Under the pieces are notes generated by a model. It was not told the DNA's origin. It searched no databases and was given only the letters and a program-made list of their open reading frames with translations. A stretch of DNA of 64,000 nt from Eulemur rufifrons (taxonomy: Eukaryota > Chordata > Mammalia > Primates > Lemuridae): contig NC_090989.1 of the NCBI RefSeq assembly GCF_041146395.1, positions 121,457,501 to 121,521,500 on the forward strand. The letters run 5' to 3'. Numbering within the stretch: the stretch's first letter is position 1; each line of letters starts with the position of its first letter. The position numbers and the translations under genes were made by a program. Positions 22,305 to 34,969 of this stretch are shown here, one piece after another.

Positions 22305-22520
22305 AGGAAAGAGCCAGGTTCCTATCGGGGCTCATCTGTGTGATCCCAGGCAAATTAACTTCTCTGAGTCTCCGTGTCTTCAACATTAAAATGGAATAAC
22401 CAGACCTACTTCTTAGGGTTGTTGCTAGAAGTACACGAGTGAATGAATGAAAAGCAGTAAACTGTGCCTAGCACACAGGAAGGACTTTGCTGTGGTGGTG
22501 GTCATGGTGCTGGAAGTTGA
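22305..22520 (+). mobile_element. MIR SINE, plus strand
   Basis: 'tgtgatcccaggcaaattaa', 'cttctctgagtctccgtgtc', 'taaaatggaataaccagacc', 'cttagggttgttgctagaag', 'gtgcctagcacacaggaag'. Good core match. Confidence 0.75.
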
Positions 22521-22829
22521 TGCCTGTAGACATTTCAAAGCACCTGGAAAATATCTCTGGCTACAGCCCTGGAGGGAGAGTGGGAGATCGTGACAGGAAC
22601 ACTCATGTTCCCGTGCTCACACACGCAGATGAGCAGTGAACATGTCGTGGACAAGCGTAGTAAGTGCAAGCCTCCGTGACGTGCGGGGGTGTGTGCACAG
22701 GCACATGCACGGCAGAAATGCAGGAGACGATCAGTGCACAGACATCCCGGAGGGGAGGAGTAACGGCAACAGGGAAACTATTGTCACCTATTTCTCCAAG
22801 TACACCACAGGGCTACATTATGAGAAAGG

Positions 22830-22910
22830 ATAGGAGTTTATTAATTCACACAACAATTACTTATTGATCACCTAGTATGTGCTAGGCAAGGTTAACAAAA
22901 CTGAACAAAC
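22830..22910 (-). mobile_element. L2 tail, minus strand
   Basis: 'aattcacacaacaattactt' and 'attgatcacctagtatgtgc' are a reversed L2 3' end. Confidence 0.5.
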
Positions 22911-22914
22911 ACTA

Positions 22915-23750
22915 ACACAAGACTTTCAAATAGAGGCAAATGTTAAATAACAGACTCAATGAGGGTGGAGGGTGAGTCTAGACGGGTGGTCTGGGGATTG
23001 ATAATTGTACTCCCTGAAGCCACCAGGACAGAATAATTGAAAGCACACAAAGCCAGGCCCAGGCAGTGTAAGATTCCTCTGCCCAGGTGGCTTCCAGAGG
23101 CGCCTCACCACCCAGCTCTTTGGAATGTGCTTGGGCTCGCATGGTCCAGGTGAAGCTAGGACAAGGTATGAGGTGAGTGCTCTGTGATCAGCCTGCCCAT
23201 GACTGGGATTTCATCCAACTAAAATGTGGTTCTGTTAAAAGCTTGTAACCCTGAGTGGTCCCCCAGCTTTCTCCTCACCACCTGCAGAAAGGTATATGGG
23301 CCTTGTCTGAGTTTGGTGATGGAGATGGAGGAGGGACTCGTGGCTCAGAAGAGGTAAGCAGGATCTGCCAACTACTGCTAGGGCCCTGAGCGGGCCCTTG
23401 ATCCTTCTACAACCCAGAAGAATTTACGCCTTTGCCGTTATGAATTGAAAAGTCAAAATGCATGGACCATTTGTTGCTGCACTCCCCACCCACTCCTAAA
23501 TTACCAGCCTCCAGCTTAGGGATAGTCATCCTTAGCCTTGAAAGAGTCTGTAAGTTCACAGAGCTGATTATTTATGTTACTTAGTGAACACCTACCACTG
23601 CTGGGCAGGGTTAACAAAATTAGGGGTCGGAAGGATGGGTGCTGAGGTCAGGGAAGGGCTCCTGACTAGGTTGAGGCTTCCCCCTTGTCATGATCTCCCT
23701 CCCCCTGTGGACTCCTTCCCTCCCACTCATCTCACCCCATTTGTCCATCT
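22915..23750. other. Non-repetitive stretch, no gene seen
   Basis: Nothing recognised. Confidence 0.45.
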
Positions 23751-23754
23751 AGAG

Positions 23755-24211
23755 CTGTGGTCCCCAACCCCCAGGGCCACATTCCTTATTGGTCTGTGGC
23801 CTGTTTGGAACCGACCTCACAGCAGGAGGTAAGTGGCAGACAAGCAAGCGAAGCTTCATCTGTATTTACAGCCACTCCATTGCTCCCATCGCCACCTGAG
23901 CTCCGCCTCCTGTCAGATCAGCCAGGGCATTAGATTCTCATTGGAGTATGAACCCTACTGTAAACTGCATATGCGAGCGATCTAGGTTGTGTGCTCCTTA
24001 TGAGAATCTAGTGCCTGATGATCTGAAGTGGGGCTGAGGCGGTGATGGGGAGAGGCTGCAAATACAGATTATCATTAGCAGAGAGGTTTGATCACACAAT
24101 AAATGTAATGTTCTTGAATCAGCCCCAAACCATCCCTTCCCCACCCCGGTCTGTAGAAAAATTGTCTTCCGTGAAACTAGTCCCTGATGCCAAAAAAGTT
24201 AGGGACTGCTG
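23755..24211 (+). mobile_element. MER1-type hAT-Charlie element, near complete
   Basis: Left end 'gtggtccccaaccccc' and right end 'gttagggactgctg' are inverted repeats. Inside are 'gccagggcattagattctca' and its near inverse 'atgagaatctagtgcctgat', giving a hairpin-like layout. Flanks tctagagc and gctagaag resemble an 8-bp hAT target duplication. No transposase frame survives. Confidence 0.75.
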
Positions 24212-24214
24212 GGC

Positions 24215-25244
<1,030 letters not shown>

Positions 25245-25325
25245 TCAGGAAAAAGAAACGCTGATGGCCAGTAAACATAGGGAGCAATACTAAGCCACAT
25301 ATAGCTAAAGCAATTCACACTAGAA

Positions 25326-25515
25326 GCCAGGTGTGGTGATGCCCACCTTTAATCCCAGCTACTCAAGAGGCTGAGGCCAGAAGATCCCTTGAGCCCAGGA
25401 GTTGAGCCCTGGGCTGTCCTTGAGCCCAGGACAGCCCAGTGAGCTATGGCTGTCCCTGGCAACAGCCACTGCACTCTAGCCTGGGCAACATAGCAAGAAC
25501 CCATCTCTAAAAAAA
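25326..25515 (+). mobile_element. Alu-related monomer with internal duplication, plus strand
   Basis: Single arm: 'ccaggtgtggtgatgcccac', 'cactgcactctagcctgggc', A-rich tail (25508-25537). 'cttgagcccagga' occurs twice, 30 bp apart (25389-25401, 25419-25431). The duplication creates a perfect 12-bp hairpin stem (25409-25420 with 25428-25439, 7-nt loop). Confidence 0.8.
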
Positions 25516-25539
25516 GGAAAGAAAGAAAGAAAAAGAAAT

Positions 25540-25715
25540 GCACAGTAAAACACCAATGTTTTCACCTATCCAGATTGGCACAACTTCAAATGCTTGATAA
25601 CGTTAATCCATTATTAATACGCAGGTGGGGAATCAAACAGACACTCTGTTATTGAGAATGTGATGGTGCAAACTTTTTGCCAGGCAAATTGGAAAAAAAA
25701 AATCAAAATTTAAAA
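25540..25715 (+). mobile_element. Old L1 ORF2 3' fragment, left piece
   Basis: 'acaccaatgttttcaccta', 'tccagattggcacaacttc', 'ttattgagaatgtgatggtg' match L1 ORF2 near its end. It continues at 26096 beyond an Alu. Confidence 0.65.
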
Positions 25716-25728
25716 TGCCTTTACTCTT

Positions 25729-26082
25729 CTTATTTTTTTTTTGAGACAGAGTCTCGCTCTGTTGTCCGAGTTAGAGTGCCGTGGCGTCAGCCCAGCTCAC
25801 AGCAACCTCAAACTCCTGGGCTCAAGCAATCCTCCTGCCTCAGCCTCCCGAGTAGCTGGGATTACAGGCATGTGCCACCATGCCCGGCTAATTTTAATAT
25901 ATATATATATATATTTTTTTTATTTTTTTGTTTTTAGCTGTCCATATAATTTCTTTCTATTTTTAGTAGAGATGGGGTCTCGCTCTTGCTCAGGCTGGTC
26001 TCGAACTCCTGACCTCAAGCGATCCTCCCGCCTCGGCCTCCCAGAGTGCTAGGATTACAGGCATGAGCCACTGCACCTGGCC
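25729..26082 (-). mobile_element. Full-length Alu, lemur type, minus strand
   Basis: Poly(T), both arms, and an extended 'tatatatatatattttttt' linker. Perfect 13-bp duplication tgcctttactctt at 25716-25728 and 26083-26095. Inserted into an older L1. Confidence 0.95.
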
Positions 26083-26095
26083 TGCCTTTACTCTT

Positions 26096-26345
26096 TTTTC
26101 CAGCACTGTCACTGCTAGAAATTTATCCCTTGCGTAAACTCATTAAAATATGTCACTATACCTATAATCATTCAAAGATATTTCCTGCAGCATTGTTTGT
26201 GGGGGCATAAAACTTGAAATGATCTAAATGTCCATCCATGAGGTACTGCTTAGACCCATTTTGGTACATCCACAGTGTGGAATGAGGGAAAGCTAACTAT
26301 GTGCTGGCCTCTAGTGCTCTCGAAGAGCTGGCAAGTGTGTGTAAT
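26096..26345 (+). mobile_element. Old L1 ORF2 3' fragment, right piece
   Basis: Resumes the L1: 'cactgctagaaatttatccc', 'caaagatatttcctgcagc', 'gatctaaatgtccatccatg'. Collinear with the piece left of the Alu. Confidence 0.65.
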
Positions 26346-26635
26346 GTGTACTTTTTAAAAAGTGAACATAATCTGTTGCTATAAACATTTTTTCCTGGAC
26401 GACACCCACGGGACCAGTGAAGAAGGTGAACTTTGAGGAGGGAGCCTGTAGGTGAGGACTGCGGAGAGCTGTACTCATATTATACTGCACAGAGTTGTTT
26501 TGCTCTTTGCATATTATGTTATTTTATGCTTTAAAAATGTTAATTGGCGTTATCTGGGAGGTGGTATCGTGAGGCATCTCTTTCTTCTTAATGCTTTTTG
26601 GTATCAAGCCAAATAAATGTTTCATCTTGGTTTTG
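26346..26635. other. Unassigned
   Basis: No clear element or exon. Confidence 0.4.
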
Positions 26636-26639
26636 TGTT

Positions 26640-27030
26640 ATTTTAAGGGACACCCTGAGGGCAATAAGGACAAGTAAAGAAATGTCACATTTAAATGCAA
26701 TTGGGTAAAATATCAGAACTGAAAGGACAAAGAAAATCATATAAGCTCCCAGAAAGAACAAACAAGTTACATATAAAGAAATGAGATTCAGCCTGACATC
26801 AAATTTTGCACCAATTAGATGCTACAAGATGAACAGCAATATCTCCCAAGTTTGGAAAGAAAATGCATTTGAATCTGGACTTCTATTGCAAGCCAAACTA
26901 CACCCAAAGTGAAGACAATATAAAGACATTTTCTGAAATTCAGGTAGTCAGAAAATGTATTACTCATGCACTGAATATGAAGAAATTACTTAAGAAGATG
27001 TCTCACTAAAACACAATAACTCAAAAAAGA
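26640..27030 (+). mobile_element. Old L1 or HAL1-like fragment, plus strand
   Basis: 'gcaagccaaactacacccaa' then 'agtgaagacaatataaagac' and 'attttctgaaattcaggtag' follow a widespread old L1/HAL1 segment. AT-rich, stops in all frames. Confidence 0.5.
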
Positions 27031-27425
27031 ATAAATGTTTTGTTTTTTTAATGGAAGCTGAGTGTGAGAAGAAATATAAACAAGGAAAAAATGAGCTGGT
27101 ACCACTTTGGATATTGATACCTGTGACATTCTCCTTTGATCTGCAGATGTTTAATAATCTAAGATCATTTTCTCCTTAAGAGCTTTAAGTCATGCTATTT
27201 GATTCTGCAGCAAATAATATTTATACAATATAATATCATAATTACATGTTATAATAATGTTATTCATATGGGGTTTAATATCTTAGATTCAATCTATGGA
27301 CCAAAAAAAGTGACAAAATGAACAGAACAGAATGTAAACAGTATAAACCTTGACAAAATAAAGGGGAAAATCTTGCTGAAAGCTGGGCACCTAAACTCTC
27401 CAAATTCTTTTAGCTGCAATTAGTA

Positions 27426-27837
27426 CAGATGCTCCTTGACTTACCATTGGATTATATCTTGATAAACACATCCTGAATTGAAAATACAATAGGTCAAAAA
27501 AGCATTTAATGCACCTAATCTACTGAACACCATAGCTTAGCCTAGCCTACCATAAACATGCTCAGAACACTTACATTCCTCTACAGTTGGGCACAATTGT
27601 CTGGCAGCACAGTACACTGGACGGTATCAGTTGTCTACCCTCGTCAGCACGGCTGACTGTGTTGCAGTTCGCTGCCACTGCCCAGCATCACGAGAGAGTA
27701 TCCTACCTACCACATATCGCTGGCCCAGGAAAAGCTCAAAATTCAAAATTCAAAGTACAGTTTCTACTGAATGCAGATTGCTTTCATACCATTGTCAAAA
27801 AATCTTGAGAACCACAGTAAGTTGGGGGTCATCTGTG
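27426..27837. mobile_element. Tigger-like DNA transposon (non-autonomous)
   Basis: Ends form an imperfect inverted repeat of about 19 bp: 'cagatgctccttgacttac' against 'gtaagttgggggtcatctg', 14 of 19 complementary, with TA at the left junction. Inside: 'atagcttagcctagcctacc', 'catgctcagaacacttacat', 'acagtttctactgaatgcag'. Internal 27600-27710 is unlike the rest and may be an insertion. Confidence 0.65.
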
Positions 27838-27839
27838 TG

Positions 27840-28250
27840 TCAAAGACCAGGCCTGGCTGATTAGATTTTAGGGTTCCATTAAATGCAAAGTTGAGAGGAG
27901 CCCAGGCCCAGATGTAAAGGAAGTGGCTCTAGTGCTGTACTGGAGCTGTAACTGCTCCTTAGAGCTGAGTGTCTTCATCTCCTCCCGGCTCTCAGTGACA
28001 TCATGTTGGTAGCTTGAAATTAGCCATAGTAGGCTAATTATACTTCAGCTATGGGCAAACGCTTTGCATCAGGGCTTTTTCCCTCTCAGAGAGCCAGTTG
28101 TTAAATACTTACCAGTGTGGCCCTGGGAAAGTTGGACCCTTCTGGCCTGAAGAACTGTCAGATGATAAAAGTGGGGAAGCAGGCGGTGAGACCCTCTGGG
28201 CTAAATGGGTTGCAGGGGAGCTAGTGGCATTCCTAGAGGGGGAATCTGCT
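27840..28250. other. Unassigned, no gene seen
   Basis: A segment near 27990-28070 (around 'gaaattagccatagtaggct') may be a decayed DNA transposon. No exon recognised. Confidence 0.4.
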
Positions 28251-28255
28251 AAGAT

Positions 28256-28439
28256 AGTAGGCACCAAACTTTTTCTTAAGAGATCAAATAGTACATATCT
28301 CACAGCTGTTCAACTCTGCTGTTACAGCTCAAAAGCAGCCATGTACAATACCTAAATGAAGGAGCATGGCAGTGTTCCAGTAAAGCTTTTATTTACAAGA
28401 CAGGTAGCCAGCCAATGGGCCATAGTTTGCCATCCCCTG
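28256..28439 (+). mobile_element. hAT-type element
   Basis: Ends 'ggcaccaaactttttcttaa' and 'ccatagtttgccatcccctg' are the two termini of a common mammalian hAT element; 'cagctgttcaactctgctgt', 'aaagcagccatgtacaatac' and 'taaagcttttatttacaaga' lie in the expected order. Confidence 0.65.
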
Positions 28440-28639
28440 GTCTAAGACAAACTCCATAGGAGTACACTTCAGATATGGCACAGAAAATGGCTTAGCAGCA
28501 AACTGGGAGGCAGCTGGGTCACTGGATATTTGAGCCAGACGTCCCATTCCTGGCTTCCCATGGCCTCCAAGTGGCCTGCCATTGATCTAGAATTTCCTGT
28601 GTCTCAGGCGAGGGGACAGTGGTGCTATATCAGATAGAA

Positions 28640-29092
28640 TTAGGTTTGTCTTTACAGCAGCCTAAAAACACATGATTTAATAGTGGCTTAGAACACATAC
28701 AGATTTATTCCCTCATGTACAGGCCTGGAGGTTGGGCACCCAGGGCCGGTAAAGTGTGAGACCATGTCTGTCTGAACCTCCTCTCTGCCATCGCTAGGCA
28801 TGGCCCCCATCCTCATACTCCAAGGTGGCTGCTGAGCTTCTGCCATCATGTCCACCAGATCCAGCCAGCAGGACGAGGAAAGCAGAGGAGGGCAGCCCTC
28901 CCACCCTCTGTATAAAGACCCTTTCCAGAAACTGTACACACTTATCCGCTTATACCTCTTTTGCCAAAACTCAGTCAGCTGGCTATGCCCAGATGGAAAA
29001 GAGGTGGGGATATGGAGTCTTCCGCTACAAATTGGGTACTAATTGTAAGAAGAGGCAGATAAAAACCAAAGGAAAACTAGCAGTCTCCATTG
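28640..29092 (+). mobile_element. Mammalian repeat, family not named, copy 1
   Basis: Order of motifs: 'attaggtttgtctttacagc', 'gtggcttagaacacatacag', 'cctggaggttgggcacccag', 'ccaaggtggctgctgagctt', ending 'actagcagtctccattgctg'. The same family recurs at 49930-50300 and 61340-61665. Frames across it are not genes. Confidence 0.5.
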
Positions 29093-29214
29093 CTGAGAGG
29101 GCCTGTCAACCGCAGAGGCCCGGGGTTGGCCAGAAGAGACCATATGCAGGGATGGGCTGCTCCAGTGGAGGACGGGGGCACACAGAGCCAGTTTTGCGGA
29201 CCTGTGCGGTGGCG

Positions 29215-29560
29215 TAGGCCCCATGCTCAGAAGGGCCCACGCTTGGTTTAACAGTGGGATGGCAGCCTCTTGAAATTATTAATAATTTTATCTTTGGACT
29301 TGAACTTTGTGAATGAAGTCTGATGGGACAATGGATGTGTGCGCGAGGAGAGGGGATTCGTGCAATGTGCAGTGGTCCTGGCAGCCCCCATTCCCGTGTT
29401 ACACTGGTAACACCTGCTATGCAGCTGCCATAACACGCTTACCTTGTCCTCGTGTCCACACTCAGCGGGGCCCCCATGCTTGGTTTAATGCTCTGTGTTG
29501 CCATTTTGATTTTTTAATTTGTGTTTTGTCAGTGAAGTCCAGCAGGACAATGGAGGATAT
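29215..29560. repeat. Two partial copies of one sequence, spaced about 235 bp
   Basis: 'cccacgcttggtttaacag' (29240) and 'ccccatgcttggtttaatg' (29473) begin two related stretches, each followed by a T-rich zone and 'gtctgatgggacaatgga' or 'gtccagcaggacaatggag'. It looks like an old repeat with an internal duplication or two nested copies. A related piece lies at 30285-30360. Confidence 0.5.
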
Positions 29561-29664
29561 TTGTATCCTCCATTCCTTGCCACTCCATTTGCATGTGCGT
29601 AGAGTATTTGCAGTACCCCAGAAGCACAGAATTCCAGTGGACCCACAGTTTCAGGAAGACTCAA

Positions 29665-31040
29665 AGCAAGTATAGAGTAACCACGTTATGTCTATGACTA
29701 AGCAGGAGTGCTGACAGCCCCAAGAGGCCACACTTTCCGTTTGAAACAGAACTTGCTTCAAATGCAGAAAGAAGGCAGTGGTGTTCTAAGAAACACAAAC
29801 AATCAAGGAATCCTATCATATCCTTTCTTACTTGCGTTACTTTCCTGTATTAACCAATCACTCACTTTGAAAATGATGATAGATAAAAGATAGAACAAAC
29901 CTTCCTTTCACTGTCAGTAATAATAATCAGTAAAGTAAAGGTAGCAATTGTTGGTACAATGTGTTCACATCAAGAAGTAAAATTAAAAAGTCCTATGCAA
30001 TGTTTCCATTGTTCTGGTAAGAGCAAAATACATGTGCAGGTACAACCTATGAAATACAAATTATACAATTTCTGTGATTTTGCATATGACTTAAATGCTC
30101 TTAAATTTTTTCTCTAAAACTGGCATTACACAATATAAAGATGGATGGTAAAATTCCTGCTAATAGTATAAAATTTTAATCTTACTTTACTTAGAGTGAC
30201 ATTAAACAGTAAATAAAAAATGCCAGGACAAACCAAGAGAGAGAGACCCCAGAAGAAAGGAAAAACTTTTATATTTTAGGACCTTTCTCCCTGCCTTTTG
30301 AACAAGGGGGCTTGCATTTTTATTTTGCACAGGGCCCTGCAAATTTTGTAGCCACCCCTGGCAGCACATTACCCCAGGATGCCACACGGGACCAATGTCA
30401 CCTCTGGAGTCCACTGTCAGGAGCAGACGCCCCGCTAGTCAGTGAGCACAGCAGACGGCCAGAGGACCTGGGTGTCTGAAAGCCCTCCCCCTACCAACTT
30501 CAGAGGATACAGGAAGGGCTCCCATTTATCCAGATACTCAGATACATCTTGGGGAGAGGAAGGGAGAGCAGACAGAGTTTAGAAAGACAGAAATTGGAGA
30601 CACTGAATTTTCCAAAAGATTCTATGGAAAGCAGCCACACGAGGGAGTTCAATTCCAAACAGGCTGAATAGTCAGACTGAAAGGAGCCGACTACTCAATG
30701 GGAGAAGAGGTGCCTATTGTTACAAGGCAAGCCTAGGCTTCTCCACCACACAGCAGGGTGCGGCTGGCAAAGAAGATCCTAATCTCTGCAGATCTGAATG
30801 TGGCCTGCACACTCGCAAGCCTGCCACCCTCAGCTTCTGAGCACTTTCTGTCTGAAATAGCCTCCTTTCTGGTCTTGCTTCCTTCACTCCTTCCCTAGTC
30901 TTCCCTCCTCCACACTTCCAGCTGTCTTCCCCAAAGACAACCCCTGTTATCAGTTTCTTTAGCTTCCTTTCTTAAATACTCCGTGTACCTTAAAGCAAAT
31001 AGATTGGACATCATCCCCCATGTAGTATTCTAGGGGAGAA
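29665..31040. other. Mostly unassigned, no gene seen
   Basis: Contains one related repeat piece at 30285-30360 ('tgaacaagggggcttgcatt', 'gcacagggccctgcaaattt'). Otherwise AT-rich unique DNA to 30230 and mixed DNA after it. No exon recognised. Confidence 0.45.
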
Positions 31041-31044
31041 TGTA

Positions 31045-31500
31045 TAACCTGCATCTAACTATCAGGAAATGTCAGAAAAACCCAAAATGAGGAATATTAC
31101 ACTTTTTTTTAAAAGCATGTGTGCATGGGATAACTGTATTGTCTCAAAGCATCAATATCACAAAAGACCAAGAAGGCTGTGGACATGTTCCAGAATTAAG
31201 GGGAATGGTCGGTTAAAGCATTGCATCCATGATAAATTTACCAAAGTTGATAAGTGTACTATGGGCATGTAAGAACTATCCCTTTTTTCAGGAACTACAC
31301 GCTGACATATTTAGGGGTAAAGAGCCAAGGTTGTGTATGTGTGTGTGTGTGTGTGTGTGTACACTGGAAGCGGCAGAAGGGCACAAATGATAAAGCAATT
31401 GGGGCAAAATGTTAACAATAGGTGAATCTGGATAAAGGATTGGTGAGTGTTCTTGTACTATTTTTATTTTTGCAATTTATGTTTAAGTTTGGGGAAAAAA
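31045..31500 (+). mobile_element. Old L1 3' end, plus strand, with (TG)n
   Basis: 'aatgataaagcaattggggc', 'aaaatgttaacaataggtga', 'atctggataaaggattggtg' and a 'gcaatttatgtttaagtttg' A-rich end match an L1M 3' terminus. A (TG)15 microsatellite at 31332-31361 lies inside. The next element starts at its A-tail. Confidence 0.6.
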
Positions 31501-32188
31501 AGTTGATCTTCATTATTCATAGATTCCGTATTTGCAATTTGCCTGATCACTAAACTTTATTTGTAACCCCAAAATCAATACTCAAGGTACTTTTACAGTC
31601 ATTTGCAGACATGTGCGTGGGGGAGGCATGGGAAATTTGAGTCACCCAATGCATGTGTCCCCAGCTGAGGTCAAATAAGGCAATGCTCTGCTTTCTTATT
31701 TCAGCTCTCATACCGTAAACAACTATCCTTTCTGTGTCCTGTTTAGCGCCACATTTTCCATGTTTTTGTGCTTTTTGGGGGTGATTTTGCTGTTTAAAAT
31801 GGCACCCAAGTGTAGTGCTGAATGCTGTCTAGTGTTCCTTACCACAAGAAGGCTATGATGTTACTTGCAGACAAAACACATGTGTTAGGTGAGCTTCGTT
31901 CGGGCATGAGTTAAAGTGCTTTTGGCCATGAGTTCAGTGTTAATGAATCAACAACATATTTTCAGTATATATTAAATGAACAATGTACTTTATATTAAAT
32001 GTATCGAATCAACAATACACACCTAAAACACGGTTACATATTGACGGGTTTACAAAAATGTTGTGACTAGCGGGTTATAGGAACCTAACCTGGTATTTAC
32101 CTTGGGAGCAAATGGTTCGGTATGCACTAATTCAGTGTTCTCAGCAACCTTATAGAACACAACTACTGTGAATAAAGGAGAATGACTG
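31501..32188 (+). mobile_element. Tigger (TcMar) DNA transposon with decayed transposase start
   Basis: Ends are inverted: 'gttgatcttcattattcat' against 'gaataaaggagaatgac', followed by TA. From about 31798 the plus strand resembles the N-terminal DNA-binding part of a Tigger transposase, including a short '...RSGMS...EFSVNES...' helix-turn-helix-like stretch, but frameshifts and a stop break it. Internally deleted and inactive. Confidence 0.75.
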
Positions 32189-32224
32189 TATATATGCATT
32201 TCCTGCACAAATGATAGCACACAG

Positions 32225-32440
32225 TACATAATGTTCTGCACCTTATAATTTTAAACAATATTTCTTAGAGATCATGCTATTAGTTTATAGTCATTCTTCT
32301 GAACAGATGCCTAATATTCCCACATGGCTGTATCCTAATGGATCTAACCAGTCTGCTAGTGATAGACACTTGGGCTTTTGTTTTGTTTTTTGCTTTTTTT
32401 AATTGGATACCAGCAAGTTCATTTTTGCAATTTTCATTTA
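32225..32440 (-). mobile_element. Old L1 fragment, minus strand
   Basis: 'tctgaacagatgcctaatat', 'atggctgtatcctaatgga' and 'accagtctgctagtgataga' read as a reversed L1M segment. Confidence 0.5.
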
Positions 32441-32544
32441 GCTATGAATTTTTAATTTACAAAGCAATTTACCATTATAACAATTTTAAATAAGTCATTA
32501 AATTGTTCTGGGCACTGCCCCCCTCCTTTGGAATATTTTTTAAG

Positions 32545-34572
32545 TAAATTTATATATTTGTTTATTTTTATTTTTTAATTGACAAAAATGCATATATTTA
32601 TTGTGTACAGATGTTTTTGAAATATGTATATGCTGGCTAAATTGAACTAATTAACATAGGCATGACCTCATATATTTATCATTTTTTGTGGTGAGAATAC
32701 TTAAAATCTACTCTTAATGTTCAAGAATACAATACCTTGTTATTAACTATAGTTACTATGTTATACAATAGATCTCTTAAACTTATTCTTCCTACCTAAC
32801 TGAAATTTTGTATACTTTGATCAAAATCTTCCCAACCCCCTCCACACAGACCCCCAACCACCATTCTATTCTCTAATTCTATAAGTTTAATCATTTTAGA
32901 TTCCAAATATAAGTGAGAACATGCAATACTTATCTTTCTGTGTCTGGCTTATTTCACTTAACATAATGTCCTCCAGATTTATCCATGTTGTTGCAACTTA
33001 CTGGATTTCCTTTTTTTTTAAAGATTGAATAGTATTCCATTGTGTATGTGCCACTTTTTTTTATCCGTTCATCTGTTGATGGACACTTATGTTGATTCCA
33101 TATCTTGGATATTGTGAATAATGTCGCAATGAACTTGGGAGTACAGACATCCCTTTGACTTAGTGATTTCATGTCATTTGGTATATACCCAGCAGTGGGG
33201 TTGCTGGATCATATGGTATTTCTAGTTTTAATTTTCTGAGGAACGTCCATACTGTATACCAATTTACATTCCCACCCACAGTGTGCTAGGGTTCCCTTTT
33301 CTCCACAACCTCTTCTACCCTTGTTATCTTTCCTGCTTTTGTTCATAGCCAGTCTAACAGGTATGAGGTGATATCTCATTGTGGTTTTAATTTGCATTTC
33401 TCTGATTATTAATGATGGTGAGCATTTTCTTCAAATACCTGTTGGCCATTTGTATGTCTTCTTTTGAGAAATGTCTATTCAGATCCTTTGTCTGTTTGTT
33501 TTCTTATGGAGTTATTTCAGTTCCTTATACATTTCAGATAGTAACCTCTTATCAGATGTATGGTTTGCAAATATTTCCTCCCACTCCATAGGTTTTTTGT
33601 TTGTTCTGTTGGTTGTTTCCTTGGCTGTGCAGAAGCTTTGTATTTTGGTGTAATGCCATTTGCCTATTTGTGCTTTTGTTGCCTGTGCTTTTGGGGTCAT
33701 ATTTAAAAAATCATTGCCTAGACTAATATCATGGAGCTATCCACCTATGGTTTCTTCTAGTAGGTTTACAGTTTCAGATCTTACATTTAAGTCTGTATTC
33801 CATTTTGAGTTGATTTCTGTATATGGTGTGAGATAAAAGTCTAATTTCATTCTTTTGATTGTGGATATCCAGTTGTCTCAACACTATTGAAGAGACTACC
33901 CTTTCCCCATTGTTTGTTTTTGGCATCTTTGTCAAAAATCAATTGAATAGAAATGCGTAGATTTATTCCTGAGCTCTCTATTCTGTTCCATTGGTCTACG
34001 TGTTTGTTTTCATACCAGTGCCATGCTGTTTTGATTACTATACTTTTGTAGTATATTTTGAGGTCTGATAGTTTGATGCCCCCAGCTTTGTTCTTTTTGC
34101 CCAAGATTGCTTTGGCTATTGAGAGTCTTTTGTGGTTCTATAAAAATTTTAGAATTGTGTTTTCTATTTCTGTGAAAAATGTCATTGGAATTTTGATAGG
34201 AATAGCATTGAAGCTGTAGATTGCTTTGGGTAGTATGAACATTTTAACAATATTAATTCTTCCAATTCATGAACACAGGATATCTTTCCATTTATTTGTG
34301 TCTTCTTCAATTCCTTTCATTAATGTTTTATAGTTTTCAGTGTATAGATCTTTGGCCTCTTTGGTTAAATTTAGTCCTAAGTGTTTCTTTTTTTGTAGCT
34401 ATTGTAAATGGGATTGTTTTCTTGATTTCTTTTTAGATAGTTTTCTGTTAGTGTATAAAAGCACTACTGGTTTTTGCATGCTGATTTTATACCCTGCAAC
34501 TTTACCAAAATTGTCTATTATTTCTAACAGTTGTTTAGTGGAGTCTTGGGGTGTTTCTTATATAAGACATTT
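32545..34572 (-). mobile_element. 5'-truncated L1 with broken ORF2 end, minus strand
   Basis: About 2 kb. The 3' UTR (32560-32950, with the reverse of 'actatagttaacaataacaag') lies left and the ORF2 C-terminal half lies right. Fragments that match L1 ORF2 are at 33847-34104 (a KTAWHWY...DQWNR block), 33209-33397 ([11 protein letters not shown]... zinc-knuckle-like region) and 32954-33172 (YTMEYYSIFK end). Stops and frameshifts separate them, so it is inactive. It is cut off before the reverse transcriptase core. Confidence 0.92.
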
Positions 34573-34574
34573 GG

Positions 34575-34965
34575 GTTTTATCTTTTCAAAATGCAAATCC
34601 GATCATGTCACAGGCCTTTTTAAAGTACTTCCATGGAGTCTCCTTGCTCTTGAGATAAAAATTGAAGTCCTTAATATGACCTGCCAGACACTCCCATGCA
34701 GCTTCCTTGCATCTGCATGTCTCCGGCCTCTGTTCCCCTCTCATCTCTGGTATCATCCACCCTCCCTCCTGCCACAGGGCATTTGCACAAGCTTCACTTC
34801 TGGGACATCTTTCCCATATCTCACCTGTAATCCGATTAACTCTCTCTTCAAACCTCAACTTCACAGTTCAGTTTTTTTCTCAACACTGTATCCTTGGGCC
34901 TAGGATAGAACCTGCTATGTAAAAGTTACCCAATACATTTTTGCTAAGCAACTGAATGAATGAGG
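34575..34965 (+). mobile_element. L2 LINE 3' part, plus strand
   Basis: 'caaatccgatcatgtcacag', 'aagtacttccatggagtct', 'cctgccacagggcatttgc', 'aacctcaacttcacagttca', 'gctaagcaactgaatgaatg'. The order and ending are those of L2. It abuts the L1 truncation point. Confidence 0.75.
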
Positions 34966-34969
34966 TAGG

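Noticed and set aside
28825..29217. 130-residue frame with basic C-terminal part
   Set aside because: Lies in an ancient interspersed repeat present three times in the window.
32545..34572. Possibility of an active L1
   Set aside because: 5'-truncated before the reverse transcriptase core, with stops and frameshifts in the remaining ORF2.
34340..34903. 187-residue plus-strand frame
   Set aside because: It is the antisense of an L1 ORF2 fragment joined to an L2 piece.
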